Assembly: GCA_016867955.1 (NCBI GenBank)
Contig: VGIE01000024.1
Location: forward strand, 1 to 12,623
Reading direction: 5' to 3'
Length of the DNA stretch: 12,623 nt
Origin: Betaproteobacteria bacterium
Lineage (GTDB): Bacteria; Pseudomonadota; Gammaproteobacteria; Burkholderiales; SG8-39
Below are positions 1-7,047 of this stretch, in pieces. The notes below the pieces were generated by a model. The model was not told the DNA's origin, made no database searches, and worked only from the letters and a program-made list of their open reading frames with translations. The position numbers were made by a program, and so were the translations under genes. Position 1 is the first letter of the stretch; every line of letters starts with the position of its first letter.

Positions 1-56
1 CAGGCAGGCATGCGCGAAAGGATCGCCCGCCCTCGGCGCGGCGCCTCGCTGCAGGG

Positions 57-698
57 TCAGTACGAGGTGAGCCCGTGCCGGATCGCAAACTTCACCAGCC
101 CGGGCAGGTCGCCGATGCTGAGTTTGCGCATGATGCGGCTGCGGTAGGTGTTCACGCTCTTGGGCGAGAGCGACAGCGAAGCGCCGATCTCGGTGCTGGA
201 ATAGCCCTCGACAACCAGTTCCAGCACCTGGCGCTCGCGCATGCTGAGGCTCTGCAGGGGGCTGGAGGTGGCGCGATCGAGGAAGTAGCGGTCCATCACC
301 TCGTGCGGCAGCCGTGTGCTCAGGTAAGTGCGCCCGGCATGCACGGTGCGCACCGCCGTCACCAGTTCCGTTCCGGCCGCCTCCTTGAGCACATAACCCA
401 TGGCGCCGGCGCCGAAGGCCTGGTAGACATGCTCCGCGCTGGAATGCATCGACAGGATCAGCACCCGTGTAGAGGGCGCGGCCTCGACCACCTGCCGCGT
501 TGCCTCGATGCCGCTCAAGCCGGGCAGGCTGATGTCCATCACCACGATGTCGGGGCTCAGCTGCACGCTGAGGGCCACGACCTGCAAGGCCGTCTCGGCC
601 CCGCCCACGACCTCGATGTCCGTCTGCGCGGACAGCAGGTCGCTGACGCCTTCGCGCACGATGGCGTGGTCGTCAGCGAGCAGCAGTCGTATCGTCAT
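57..698 (-). CDS. NarL/FixJ-family response regulator
   Basis: This is a 213-residue two-domain response regulator that should act as a cytoplasmic DNA-binding transcription factor. The receiver domain (about residues 1-120) shows the acidic pair D10-D11, the phosphoacceptor D55 in VVMDISLPG, a Ser switch residue in LILSMHS and the Lys in GYVLKEA. A LuxR-type helix-turn-helix follows (about 145-210), with LSMRERQVLELV and SPKSVNTYRSRIMRKL. I chose the ATG at 698 because MTIRLLLADDH is the normal start of the receiver fold; the frame stays open to 767 but adds unrelated residues. The gene lies last in a minus-strand run after the exporter and a broken sensor kinase. An intact kinase would have ended at 673, overlapping this gene by 26 bases, which points to translational coupling and cognate pairing. 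Its regulon cannot be told from the sequence; the adjacent exporter is the obvious candidate. Confidence 0.93.
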   Translation of the reverse strand: MTIRLLLADDHAIVREGVSDLLSAQTDIEVVGGAETALQVVALSVQLSPDIVVMDISLPGLSGIEATRQVVEAAPSTRVLILSMHSSAEHVYQAFGAGAMGYVLKEAAGTELVTAVRTVHAGRTYLSTRLPHEVMDRYFLDRATSSPLQSLSMRERQVLELVVEGYSSTEIGASLSLSPKSVNTYRSRIMRKLSIGDLPGLVKFAIRHGLTSY

Positions 699-1853
699 CG
701 TTCCTCGCCATCTCGACAATGATACGCGTGCCTTCGCCTGGGCGCGATTCCGTGCGCAGGCTCGCACCGATCGCGTCGGCGCGCTCCTACATGAGGATCA
801 GGCCGTAGCCGCGATAGTTGCCGCGGCGCTCGACGTCGGTGAGGAAGCCGCAGCCGCTGTCCTCAATGACCAGGCGCACCAGCCCCGGCTCACCGTTCAG
901 CTTGACCAGGGCCCCTTCGGCGCCGCTGTGCTTGGCGGCATTCTGCAGCGCCTCCTGCACGATGCGGAACAGCGACAGCGCCAGCTCCGCGTCGAGGCGC
1001 ACTTCCGCGCCGCGGATGAGGACGCGCACGTCGAAACTGGTGCGCTCCTTGAAGACCTGGGCGTAGCTGTGCAGGGCACCGGCCAGCCCGTAGCTGTCGA
1101 GCGAAGCCGGCGCAGGTCGAAGAGCATCATGCGCACCGTGTCCACCATTTCTCCCGCGATGGCGCGCATGTTCGTCACGCGGTCGAGCACTCCCCGCGCC
1201 ACGTTGCCCGGCAGTTCGCCACGCACGATGTCGAGATTGATGCCCAGCGCGGTGAGGTTCTGCCCGAGCAGGTCGTGCAGCTCGCCCGACAGGCGCCGGC
1301 GCTCGGCTTCCTGGATCTCGACCAGCCGGCGCGACACCGCCCGAAGGCGCTTGGACTGCTGAGAGAGTTGCCGGGCGATCCTCTCATGACCGGTGACGTC
1401 TCGCGCCACGCTGACCACGCCGCGCACGGAGCCCTCCGGCCCGAACTCCGGGAACACGCGCCAGTGAAAGGCAAAGCTGCCGCCCGACAGCTGGACGGTG
1501 CGTTTGTGTTCCTCGGGCTGTCCCCTCTGGTAGACGCGCCGGATCACCTCGTCCCAGCGCCAGCCCTCCTGCGTCATGCCCACTTCGTCGTGGGTCTTGC
1601 CGATGAAGGCTTCGGGGTGAAGGCCCGTGTAACGGTGGCAAACCGGATTGACGTACAGGAAGCGGCAGTCGCGGTCGTATCGGGAAACGACATCGCCGAT
1701 GTTCTCGACCAGCGCGCGGAAGTGCTCCTCGCTTTCGCGAAGCGCCTGCTCGGGGGCACCCGCACCGCCGGGTTCGGTTGAAGGCGAGACGGATCGACGG
1801 GCGGCTTCAGGGTTGATTGGGAACAAAGTATAAGCGCTGCCCGGCCGGGACAA
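673..1853 (-). pseudogene. PAS-HisKA_3 sensor histidine kinase, disrupted by a frameshift and an amber codon
   Basis: This was a cytoplasmic sensor kinase of the NarX/DegS class. A PAS domain covers about residues 40-155 (FRALVENIGDVVSRYD to VARDVTG). A HisKA_3 H-box follows, with the phosphorylated His at H193 in ELHDLLGQNL. After MMLFDLR the frame changes. Restoring one base in the C run (G run on the plus strand) at about 1109-1111 gives LRPASLDSYGLAGAL, which joins the ATPase domain (FRIVQEALQNAAKHS, IEDSGCGF, GYGLILM) read in the other frame. That frame then meets TAG at 787-789, yet continues with ERADAIGASLRTESRPGEG, the normal end of the family, to a TGA at 673-675. Repaired, the protein would be about 393 residues. 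The start is uncertain: a TTG at 1853 lies one base after the exporter stop with no good ribosome site, and a TTG near 1824 is an alternative. Either the gene is decaying or the sequence carries errors. Confidence 0.85.
1827..1853 (-). promoter_or_regulatory. Possible promoter for the kinase-regulator pair
   Basis: On the minus strand TATACT (1827-1832) matches the sigma-70 -10 hexamer at five of six positions. TTGTCC (1848-1853) could serve as a -35, but the spacer is only 15 bases. It lies at the extreme 5' end of the kinase frame. If it is used, the kinase would have to start at the TTG near 1824 or further down. Weak evidence. Confidence 0.22.
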
Positions 1854-1854
1854 C

Positions 1855-3393
1855 TCAGCGTATCGGGGGATTGGGCGAGGAGGAGGCAGAAGCCGCCGCG
1901 CCGCCGAGTCGTACCGCCGGCATGCCGGAGACCACGGCCAGCGTGACGGCCGATGAAACCACCACGCCCCAGAACACCAGCTGCAGGCTGGATGACAGGC
2001 CTTCCTGCAACAATGCAGACAGCGGGCTGGACAGCGCGACAGCCGGCGCTGCGTGCGCGCCCCCGGCGAGCAGCCCCTGGATGCTGTCGAGGGAGATGCT
2101 GGCTTCGGCAGCGCGTTCGGCGAGAAAGCGCTGCATGGAGACGTTCAACACGCCGCCGAAGATGGCCGCGCCCAGCGCGCTGCCGAGGATGCGCATCAGC
2201 ATGTGGGTGCCGGTGGCCGCGCCGCGCTGCGCCCAGGCCACGCTGGTCTGCACCGAGACGATGAAGGTGGTGTTGAGCGTGCCCAGGCCGATGCCGACCA
2301 CCATGCATCCAAGCCCGGCTGTCAATGGCCCGTGCGCGGCAAACAGCGCCACCGCGATGCTGCCCGCCAGCAGCACCGACCCGCCCAGCAGCACCAGGCG
2401 ACGCGGCCCCGCACGGACGATCACATGCCCGGTAATGACCGATGCGATGGGCCAGCCGATCGACATGGCGGAAAGCGCGAACCCCGCCACCAGTGCCGAG
2501 CCGCCCAGCACGCCCTGCACGAGGGTCGGCAGGAAGCCGATCAGGCCGATCATGACAATGCCGGCCGTCAGGGTCGCCACGTTGGCCAGCGCGATGAGCC
2601 GGTTGCGCCACAGGCCCGGTTGCATGATCGGATCCTCCGCGCACCGCTGCTGCACGATGAACAGCGCCCAGGACACGAGCGCGACCGCGCCAAGGCTGGC
2701 GAGCTCCGCCGCGCCCCAGTCGCCACCGTGGGTCAGCCCCAGCATCAGGGCCGACACGGCAACCAGCAGCAGCGCTGCGCCGGGATAGTCGATGCTGCGC
2801 GCCCGCCGAGACACGTCCTCGTGCAGGTAGCGCGTCACCAGGAAGATGCAGGCCAGCCCGAACGGCGCATTGATCCAGAAGATCCACGACCAGTGCAGGT
2901 GCTGCACGATCAGCGCGCCGCCGAGGGGGCCGATGATGGACGACAGGCCCCAGACGCCGGCAACGTAGCCCTGCGTCCGGCCGCGCTCCTCGATGGCGTA
3001 GAGGTCGCCCACCAGCGTGATCGCCAGCGGCTGCACCGCCCCCGCGCCAACGCCCTGCAGAAAGCGGAACACAACCAGCGAGGGCATCGACCAGGCAAAG
3101 CCGCACAGCACCGAGCCGGCAAGGAACATCAGGATGCCGGCGACGAACACGCGCTTGCGCCCGAACAGGTCGGAGAGCTTGCCGTAGATCGGCACGGTGA
3201 CCGCCTGCATCAACAGGTAGGACGAGAACACCCAGCTGTAGAGTTGCACGCCGCCGAGCTTGGCGACGATGCTGGGCATCGAGGTCGCGACGATGGTCCC
3301 TTCGATGGCGGCCATGAACATTGCCATGACGATGGCGGCGAGGACCAGGGGGCGCCGCGTGGCGCGGGCGCCCGCCGGCGCGGCGGGGCTCAC
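1855..3393 (-). CDS. DHA2-family (EmrB/QacA-type) MFS multidrug exporter
   Basis: This 512-residue inner-membrane protein looks like a proton-driven drug or metabolite exporter. The first helix region reads AAIVMAMFMAAIEGTIVATSMPSI, with the acidic residue typical of the DHA2 group near the end of helix 1. Motif A appears as YGKLSDLFGRKRV between helices 2 and 3, and FRFLQGVGAGAVQP (helix 4) and GVWGLSSIIGPLGGALI (motif C, helix 5) follow in the expected places. The length and the number of hydrophobic segments fit the 14-helix architecture rather than the 12-helix one. The start is a GTG at 3393. GGAGAA sits very close to it, and no other in-frame start codon lies upstream. The stop is one base from the possible TTG start of the downstream kinase, so the three genes may form one transcript. 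The substrate cannot be predicted. No periplasmic adaptor (EmrA-like) gene is present here. Confidence 0.92.
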   Translation of the reverse strand: MSPAAPAGARATRRPLVLAAIVMAMFMAAIEGTIVATSMPSIVAKLGGVQLYSWVFSSYLLMQAVTVPIYGKLSDLFGRKRVFVAGILMFLAGSVLCGFAWSMPSLVVFRFLQGVGAGAVQPLAITLVGDLYAIEERGRTQGYVAGVWGLSSIIGPLGGALIVQHLHWSWIFWINAPFGLACIFLVTRYLHEDVSRRARSIDYPGAALLLVAVSALMLGLTHGGDWGAAELASLGAVALVSWALFIVQQRCAEDPIMQPGLWRNRLIALANVATLTAGIVMIGLIGFLPTLVQGVLGGSALVAGFALSAMSIGWPIASVITGHVIVRAGPRRLVLLGGSVLLAGSIAVALFAAHGPLTAGLGCMVVGIGLGTLNTTFIVSVQTSVAWAQRGAATGTHMLMRILGSALGAAIFGGVLNVSMQRFLAERAAEASISLDSIQGLLAGGAHAAPAVALSSPLSALLQEGLSSSLQLVFWGVVVSSAVTLAVVSGMPAVRLGGAAASASSSPNPPIR

Positions 3394-3694
3394 TTCTCCG
3401 CGTCCGGCGCGACCGCATGAAGCCTGGGCAGTGGCGCGCCGCGCTTGCCTGCATCGAAGGGGACGCTATGGGTCGAGAATTTCATTGCCTGTCCAGTGAT
3501 CGCGGCTTTCGACCGGGCGCGTTGGGCGCTGACCGCAGGCGCTGCGGCGAACGGCTGGCAGCGTCGCCCGTACGATAGCACGCAGCCTGCGACGGGCCGC
3601 GGCGTGACGCAGCCCGGGACAATGTGCATTCGTTGTCCGCGCCGGAATCCGCTAGTGTTGCGGGGCTGAATTCCCAACAACCCAAGAGGCTTTC
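3394..3694. other. Divergent intergenic region between exporter and methyltransferase
   Basis: About 300 bases separate two divergently transcribed genes, so both promoters should lie here. I see no convincing sigma-70 pair on either strand and no clear inverted repeat of operator type. Small open frames in this stretch have no recognisable product. The only clear element is AAGAGG at 3684-3689, the ribosome site of the methyltransferase, five bases before its ATG. Confidence 0.5.
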
Positions 3695-4453
3695 ATGCGT
3701 ACCGCCCCCATTGTCCGCCACGCTCGCCACGTCCTGCTGGCATTCAGCCTTTGCCTGGCCGCATCGGCATCCTTTGCCCAGTCATCCGCGCCCTCGGCCG
3801 AGTACAAGCCCGAAGTCGGCCGGGCGGGCAAGGACGTCGTCTGGGTGCCTACCGCGCAGTCGCTCGTCGACAAGATGCTCGACATGGCCAGGATCACGGA
3901 GAACGACTACGTCATCGACCTCGGTTCGGGCGATGGCCGCACAGTGATCACCGCGGCCAAGCGCGGCGCGCGTGCCCATGGCATCGAATACAACCCGGAC
4001 TTGGTGGAACTGTCCAAGCGCAATGCAGAGAAGGACGGCGTCGCCGGACGCGCAACCTTCGCCAAGGCTGATATCTTCGAGAGCGATTTCTCGCAGGCCA
4101 CGGTGATCACGCTGTTTCTGCTGCCCCAGCTCAACCTGAAGCTGCGCCCGCAGATCCTCGCGCTCAAGCCCGAAACGCGCGTGGTGTCCAACACGTTCAC
4201 CATGGGCGAGTGGCAGGATGACGAGACCTTTACGCTGGATGCCCGCGAAAACTGCAACGCCTGGTGCATCGCGCACTTCTGGGTCGTTCCGGCAAGGGCT
4301 GCGGGCACCTGGCGCACCACGTTCGGCGAGCTGACGCTGACCCAGCAGTTCCAGATGCTGAGCGGCTCGCTGCGCGGGCCGACCGGCACCACCGCGGTCA
4401 CCGGCCGACTGCGCGGGGACCAGATCACGCTTACCGCAGGCAAGACCACCTAA
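3695..4453 (+). CDS. Exported class I SAM-dependent methyltransferase, C-terminus cut by an ochre codon
   Basis: The 252-residue product carries a Sec signal peptide (residues 1-28: positively charged start, hydrophobic VLLAFSLCLAASA, likely cleavage at SFA-Q29). A compact Rossmann methyltransferase fold follows. Motif I is VIDLGSGDGRT (75-83), the acidic end of strand 2 is in HGIEYN (E98), and KADIFE (D126) fits motif III. TLFLLPQLNLKLRPQIL marks the strand 4 to helix D region. C187 and C191 in NCNAWC could form a disulfide if the enzyme is folded in the periplasm. A small beta-rich tail follows (about 205 onward). The ATG at 3695 has AAGAGG five bases upstream. The frame stops at TAA (4451-4453) where the tail pattern suggests Tyr, then continues coherently to 4528. 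The methyl acceptor is unknown. The gene stands alone, divergent from the exporter. Confidence 0.85.
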   Translation: MRTAPIVRHARHVLLAFSLCLAASASFAQSSAPSAEYKPEVGRAGKDVVWVPTAQSLVDKMLDMARITENDYVIDLGSGDGRTVITAAKRGARAHGIEYNPDLVELSKRNAEKDGVAGRATFAKADIFESDFSQATVITLFLLPQLNLKLRPQILALKPETRVVSNTFTMGEWQDDETFTLDARENCNAWCIAHFWVVPARAAGTWRTTFGELTLTQQFQMLSGSLRGPTGTTAVTGRLRGDQITLTAGKTT

Positions 4454-4528
4454 ACGGGACGCGTGAACGGCGATGCCATGGAAGGCATGTCGGGCAATCT
4501 CGGCTGGAACGGGAACCGCACCCGCTGA
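4454..4528 (+). other. Read-through tail of the methyltransferase frame
   Basis: After the TAA at 4451-4453 the same frame codes TGRVNGDAMEGMSGNL and runs to a TGA at 4526-4528. TGRVNGDAMEG continues the preceding VTGRLRGDQITLTAG, as expected for the last strands of a small beta domain. This suggests the natural gene end was 4528 and that a Tyr codon (TAC or TAT) became TAA. The loss is about 26 residues outside the catalytic domain, so the enzyme may still work. Confidence 0.55.
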
Positions 4529-5294
4529 AACGGCGGGCCGATCAGGAGCAACACGAGGAACCCCAGCCGCTGATGCCGCGCGCGCAGGAAGCGACGGCAC
4601 GCGTTCGCCACCGACGGCTCGCATGTCCATGGCTGACCTTTTTCCGCGATCCGCCCAAGCGCGTTGCAGCCACCATTGCGGAGATATTTCGTGTTCACAT
4701 CGAACTTGCAATCGGCCGGTTGAACGCAGTTCAAGTAGACGAAATCACTGGGGCCGCTTCGTTCCCTGAGTATCAAGGGGTCGCGAGCCATTTGCCAGGG
4801 GGCCAGGAGAGTGGCTTGATTTACCAGCAGAGCTTGGGGTGAACTTTGCGCCGTCCGAAAACGGTTGTCTTAGTGACGGCACGCTCAATGGGTACACACG
4901 AGATGGCCCAAAGGGGGCGCTCCGCGTTGCTCGTGGCCCACGAGTTCGGTCAATCCTGATTTCCTATACCTTGGCAGCACCTTTGATCATGGTCCTCACC
5001 CTTGCCATGATCCGATGGTCGGCCTCCGCGCCGGTGGGAGCACAGGTGAGGTGGCGATTGCCGATTGGCATCGGTGCGCAATAGAGTTACGGCGGCTGAA
5101 AAAGGAACTTCGACCGACTGTCCCGGGTAATGGAACATCATCGCAACGTTGACCGCGGATTCCTTGTAAGGCCGGTACCTCGCCCGCAGCCACGGTCCCG
5201 ATTGGAGGCCCTGCTGAATTCCGACAATTGGGATAGTAGGAAGGAGTCGGTGTAGGGCAGAATACTGCCTTGCTCGACAAGAAGAGCTCAACGG
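4529..5294. other. Long stretch with no convincing gene
   Basis: Several frames are open for 80-190 codons, including 4450-4791 on the minus strand and 4264-4842 and 4839-5084 on the plus strand. None shows a recognisable domain, a good ribosome site or a consistent third-position GC bias, and they overlap one another. The part after about 4640 is richer in A+T than the flanking genes, which may indicate decayed or foreign DNA. No rRNA, tRNA or clear insertion-sequence ends were seen. Confidence 0.45.
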
Positions 5295-5323
5295 TTCATT
5301 TGTTTGCCGAATATATTGATAAT
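5295..5323 (+). promoter_or_regulatory. Candidate promoter of the purine importer operon
   Basis: TTCATT (5295-5300) and GATAAT (5318-5323) are separated by 17 bases. The -10 matches the consensus at five of six positions, the -35 only at three. The site lies in the most AT-rich patch ahead of the ATPase gene and would leave a 5' leader of about 190 bases. No competing promoter is obvious nearer the gene. Confidence 0.35.
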
Positions 5324-5334
5324 ACGAATTGATA
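5315..5334 (+). repeat. Direct repeat of ATTGATA with a 13-base period
   Basis: ATTGATA occurs at 5315-5321 and again at 5328-5334, over and just downstream of the candidate -10. The copies are a little more than one helical turn apart, so a regulator could bind both on a similar face. It may be chance in AT-rich DNA. Confidence 0.3.
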
Positions 5335-5374
5335 TGGAGTGGGTGAGTGAGATCACGTCTTCCGGTGGATCGCG

Positions 5375-5452
5375 ATGAGAATCTTGACTTCCCCTGCTTA
5401 CCCTGAAGCCGAACTGGAGAAGTATCGTCTGGCTACCGCCGCAGATAGATGA
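5375..5452 (+). CDS. Possible 25-residue leader ORF
   Basis: An ATG at 5375 opens a frame for MRILTSPAYPEAELEKYRLA and a few more residues, ending at TGA 5450-5452. GGTGGA lies five bases before the ATG. It falls in the leader between the candidate promoter and the ATPase start. Third codon positions are not GC-biased like the neighbouring genes, so it may be chance or a remnant of an older gene. No function is proposed. Confidence 0.15.
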   Translation: MRILTSPAYPEAELEKYRLATAADR

Positions 5453-5520
5453 TCGATGCCATTTTTCTCACTGACCAAGCATGCGTCCCTGGATGACGAT
5501 CCTGCGCTCTGGCCCCCTGC

Positions 5521-7047
5521 ATGATTGAGGCCCCGGCACGCCTGCAGCTCGAGGGCATCAGCAAGCGCTATCCCGGTGTGCTTGCCAACGACCGGGTGTC
5601 GCTGCGCGTGGCACCGGGCGAAATTCATGGCCTCATCGGCGAGAACGGCGCCGGCAAATCGACACTGATGAAAATCGTCTACGGCGCGGCGCGCCCGGAT
5701 TCGGGTGAAATCCGCTGGAACGGCGAGCGCGTGCAAATTGCCTCGCCGGCCCAGGCGCGGCGCCTGGGCATCGGCATGGTGTTTCAGCATTTTTCTCTGT
5801 TCGATACCCTCACCGTCTCCGAAAACGTCGCCCTCGCCCTGCCCGGACACACCGACCGCACCCGACTCGCAATCGACATCCGTGCCATGGGCGATCGCTA
5901 TGGCCTGCCGGTCGATCCGGAGCAACATGTCTACTCGTTGTCGGTGGGCGAACGCCAGCGGGTCGAGATCATCCGCTGCCTGTTGCAGCAGCCCTCGCTG
6001 CTCATCATGGACGAGCCCACCTCGGTGCTGACACCGCAGGCGGTGGAAAAACTCTTTGCCACGCTGCACCGGCTCTCCGAGGAGGGCGTGGCCATTCTCT
6101 ACATCAGCCACAAGCTCGAAGAAGTGCGCACGCTGTGCTCTCGCGCCACGGTGATGCGCGGCGGGCGCGTCACCGGCGATTGCGACCCGCGGGCCGAGAC
6201 CGTTGCCAGCCTGTCGCGCATGATGATCGGCGCCGAGCCGCCACGCGCCACCGGCACGACGCGGACAGCCGGTGACGAACTGCTGGTGGTAGAAGGGCTT
6301 GACATGCCGCCGCTCGAGCCCACCGGCAAGACCCTGCGGACGATCTCTCTATCCGTGCGCCAGGGCGAAATTGTCGGCATCGCCGGCGTCTCCGGCAACG
6401 GCCAGAATGAACTGCTGGCACTGATCTCCGGCGAAGACCCGCGCGCCCCGACGAACTCGATTCGTATCGGCGCGACGGGCATCGGCGCCCTGCCGGTGAC
6501 CGCACGACGCAAGCTGGGCCTCGCCTTCGTCCCGGAAGAGCGCCTCGGACGCGGCGCAGTGCCTGCGATGGGCCTCGATCTCAATACGCTGCTGACCAAC
6601 GACAGCGGCCTCACCCGACACGGCCTGATTTCCACGGCGGCCACCACGCGCCTGGCGCAAAACATCATCGAGCGCTTTGCCGTCAAGGCGGCGGGCACCG
6701 CTGCTCCCGCCAAAAGCCTGTCGGGCGGCAATCTGCAGAAGTTCACCGTTGGCCGCGAGATCGTCAAGGATCCCAGGGTCTTCGTGGTCTCGCAACCCAC
6801 CTGGGGCGTCGATGTCGGCGCCGCCTCGCAGATCCGCCAGGGGATCGTGGCGCTGCGCGATGCCGGTACCGCGGTGCTGGTGGTCTCCGAAGAGCTTGAA
6901 GAACTATTCGAAATCTGCGACGCCTTGTACGTCATTGCCAACGGCCGCCTGTCGGAGCGCATACCGGTGCGCGAGGCCACGGTGGAACGCATCGGCGAAC
7001 TAATGGGCGGCACGCGCAACACGGGAGACACCCTTGCTGCGGCTTGA
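5521..7047 (+). CDS. Nucleoside/purine ABC importer, ATPase subunit with two NBDs
   Basis: This 508-residue ATPase powers import through the two permeases encoded next to it, bound to the inner face of the membrane. NBD1 has Walker A GENGAGKST (40-48), a Q-loop Q89, signature LSVGERQ (about 140-146), Walker B LLIMDEP with E165, and H197 as the H-loop. NBD2 is of the degenerate kind common in RbsA- and NupA-like proteins: a GVSGNGQNE P-loop (289-297) without the Lys-Ser/Thr, signature LSGGN (400-404), and SQPTWGVDVG, where Gln replaces the catalytic Glu. ATP hydrolysis is therefore expected mainly at one site. Length and domain order match BMP-linked importers of the NupNOPQ type. The ATG at 5521 has no clear ribosome site, and an in-frame stop at 5494-5496 limits alternatives. 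The end overlaps permease 1 by 14 bases. Confidence 0.93.
   Translation: MIEAPARLQLEGISKRYPGVLANDRVSLRVAPGEIHGLIGENGAGKSTLMKIVYGAARPDSGEIRWNGERVQIASPAQARRLGIGMVFQHFSLFDTLTVSENVALALPGHTDRTRLAIDIRAMGDRYGLPVDPEQHVYSLSVGERQRVEIIRCLLQQPSLLIMDEPTSVLTPQAVEKLFATLHRLSEEGVAILYISHKLEEVRTLCSRATVMRGGRVTGDCDPRAETVASLSRMMIGAEPPRATGTTRTAGDELLVVEGLDMPPLEPTGKTLRTISLSVRQGEIVGIAGVSGNGQNELLALISGEDPRAPTNSIRIGATGIGALPVTARRKLGLAFVPEERLGRGAVPAMGLDLNTLLTNDSGLTRHGLISTAATTRLAQNIIERFAVKAAGTAAPAKSLSGGNLQKFTVGREIVKDPRVFVVSQPTWGVDVGAASQIRQGIVALRDAGTAVLVVSEELEELFEICDALYVIANGRLSERIPVREATVERIGELMGGTRNTGDTLAAA
7023..7027 (+). promoter_or_regulatory. Ribosome site fixing a TTG start for permease 1
   Basis: GGGAG ends six bases before TTG 7034, inside the last codons of the ATPase gene. 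No ATG in this frame lies close by before the first hydrophobic segment apart from one about 13 codons later, which lacks a comparable site. The TTG start with translational coupling is therefore preferred. Confidence 0.65.

Noticed and set aside
35..45. GGCGCGGCGCC palindrome after the response regulator as a terminator.
   Set aside because: A five-base stem with one loop base and no T tract; probably chance in GC-rich DNA.
2053..3420. A 455-codon open frame on the plus strand.
   Set aside because: It is antisense to the MFS exporter, rich in His, Arg, Gln and Ala, with no domain. Such frames are common opposite GC-rich genes.
1574..3454. A 626-codon minus-strand frame spanning exporter and kinase.
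   Set aside because: It runs in a different frame of both real genes, giving Arg/Ala/Gly-rich sequence without motifs. The exporter frame has clear helices and motif A.
3782..4711. A 309-codon minus-strand frame over the methyltransferase.
   Set aside because: Antisense to a gene with an intact SAM-binding motif and signal peptide; no domain of its own.
4450..4791. A minus-strand 113-codon frame beginning MARDPLILRERSGPSDFVYL as a possible hypothetical gene.
   Set aside because: No ribosome site or recognisable family, and it overlaps the methyltransferase end. Kept only as part of the unassigned gap.
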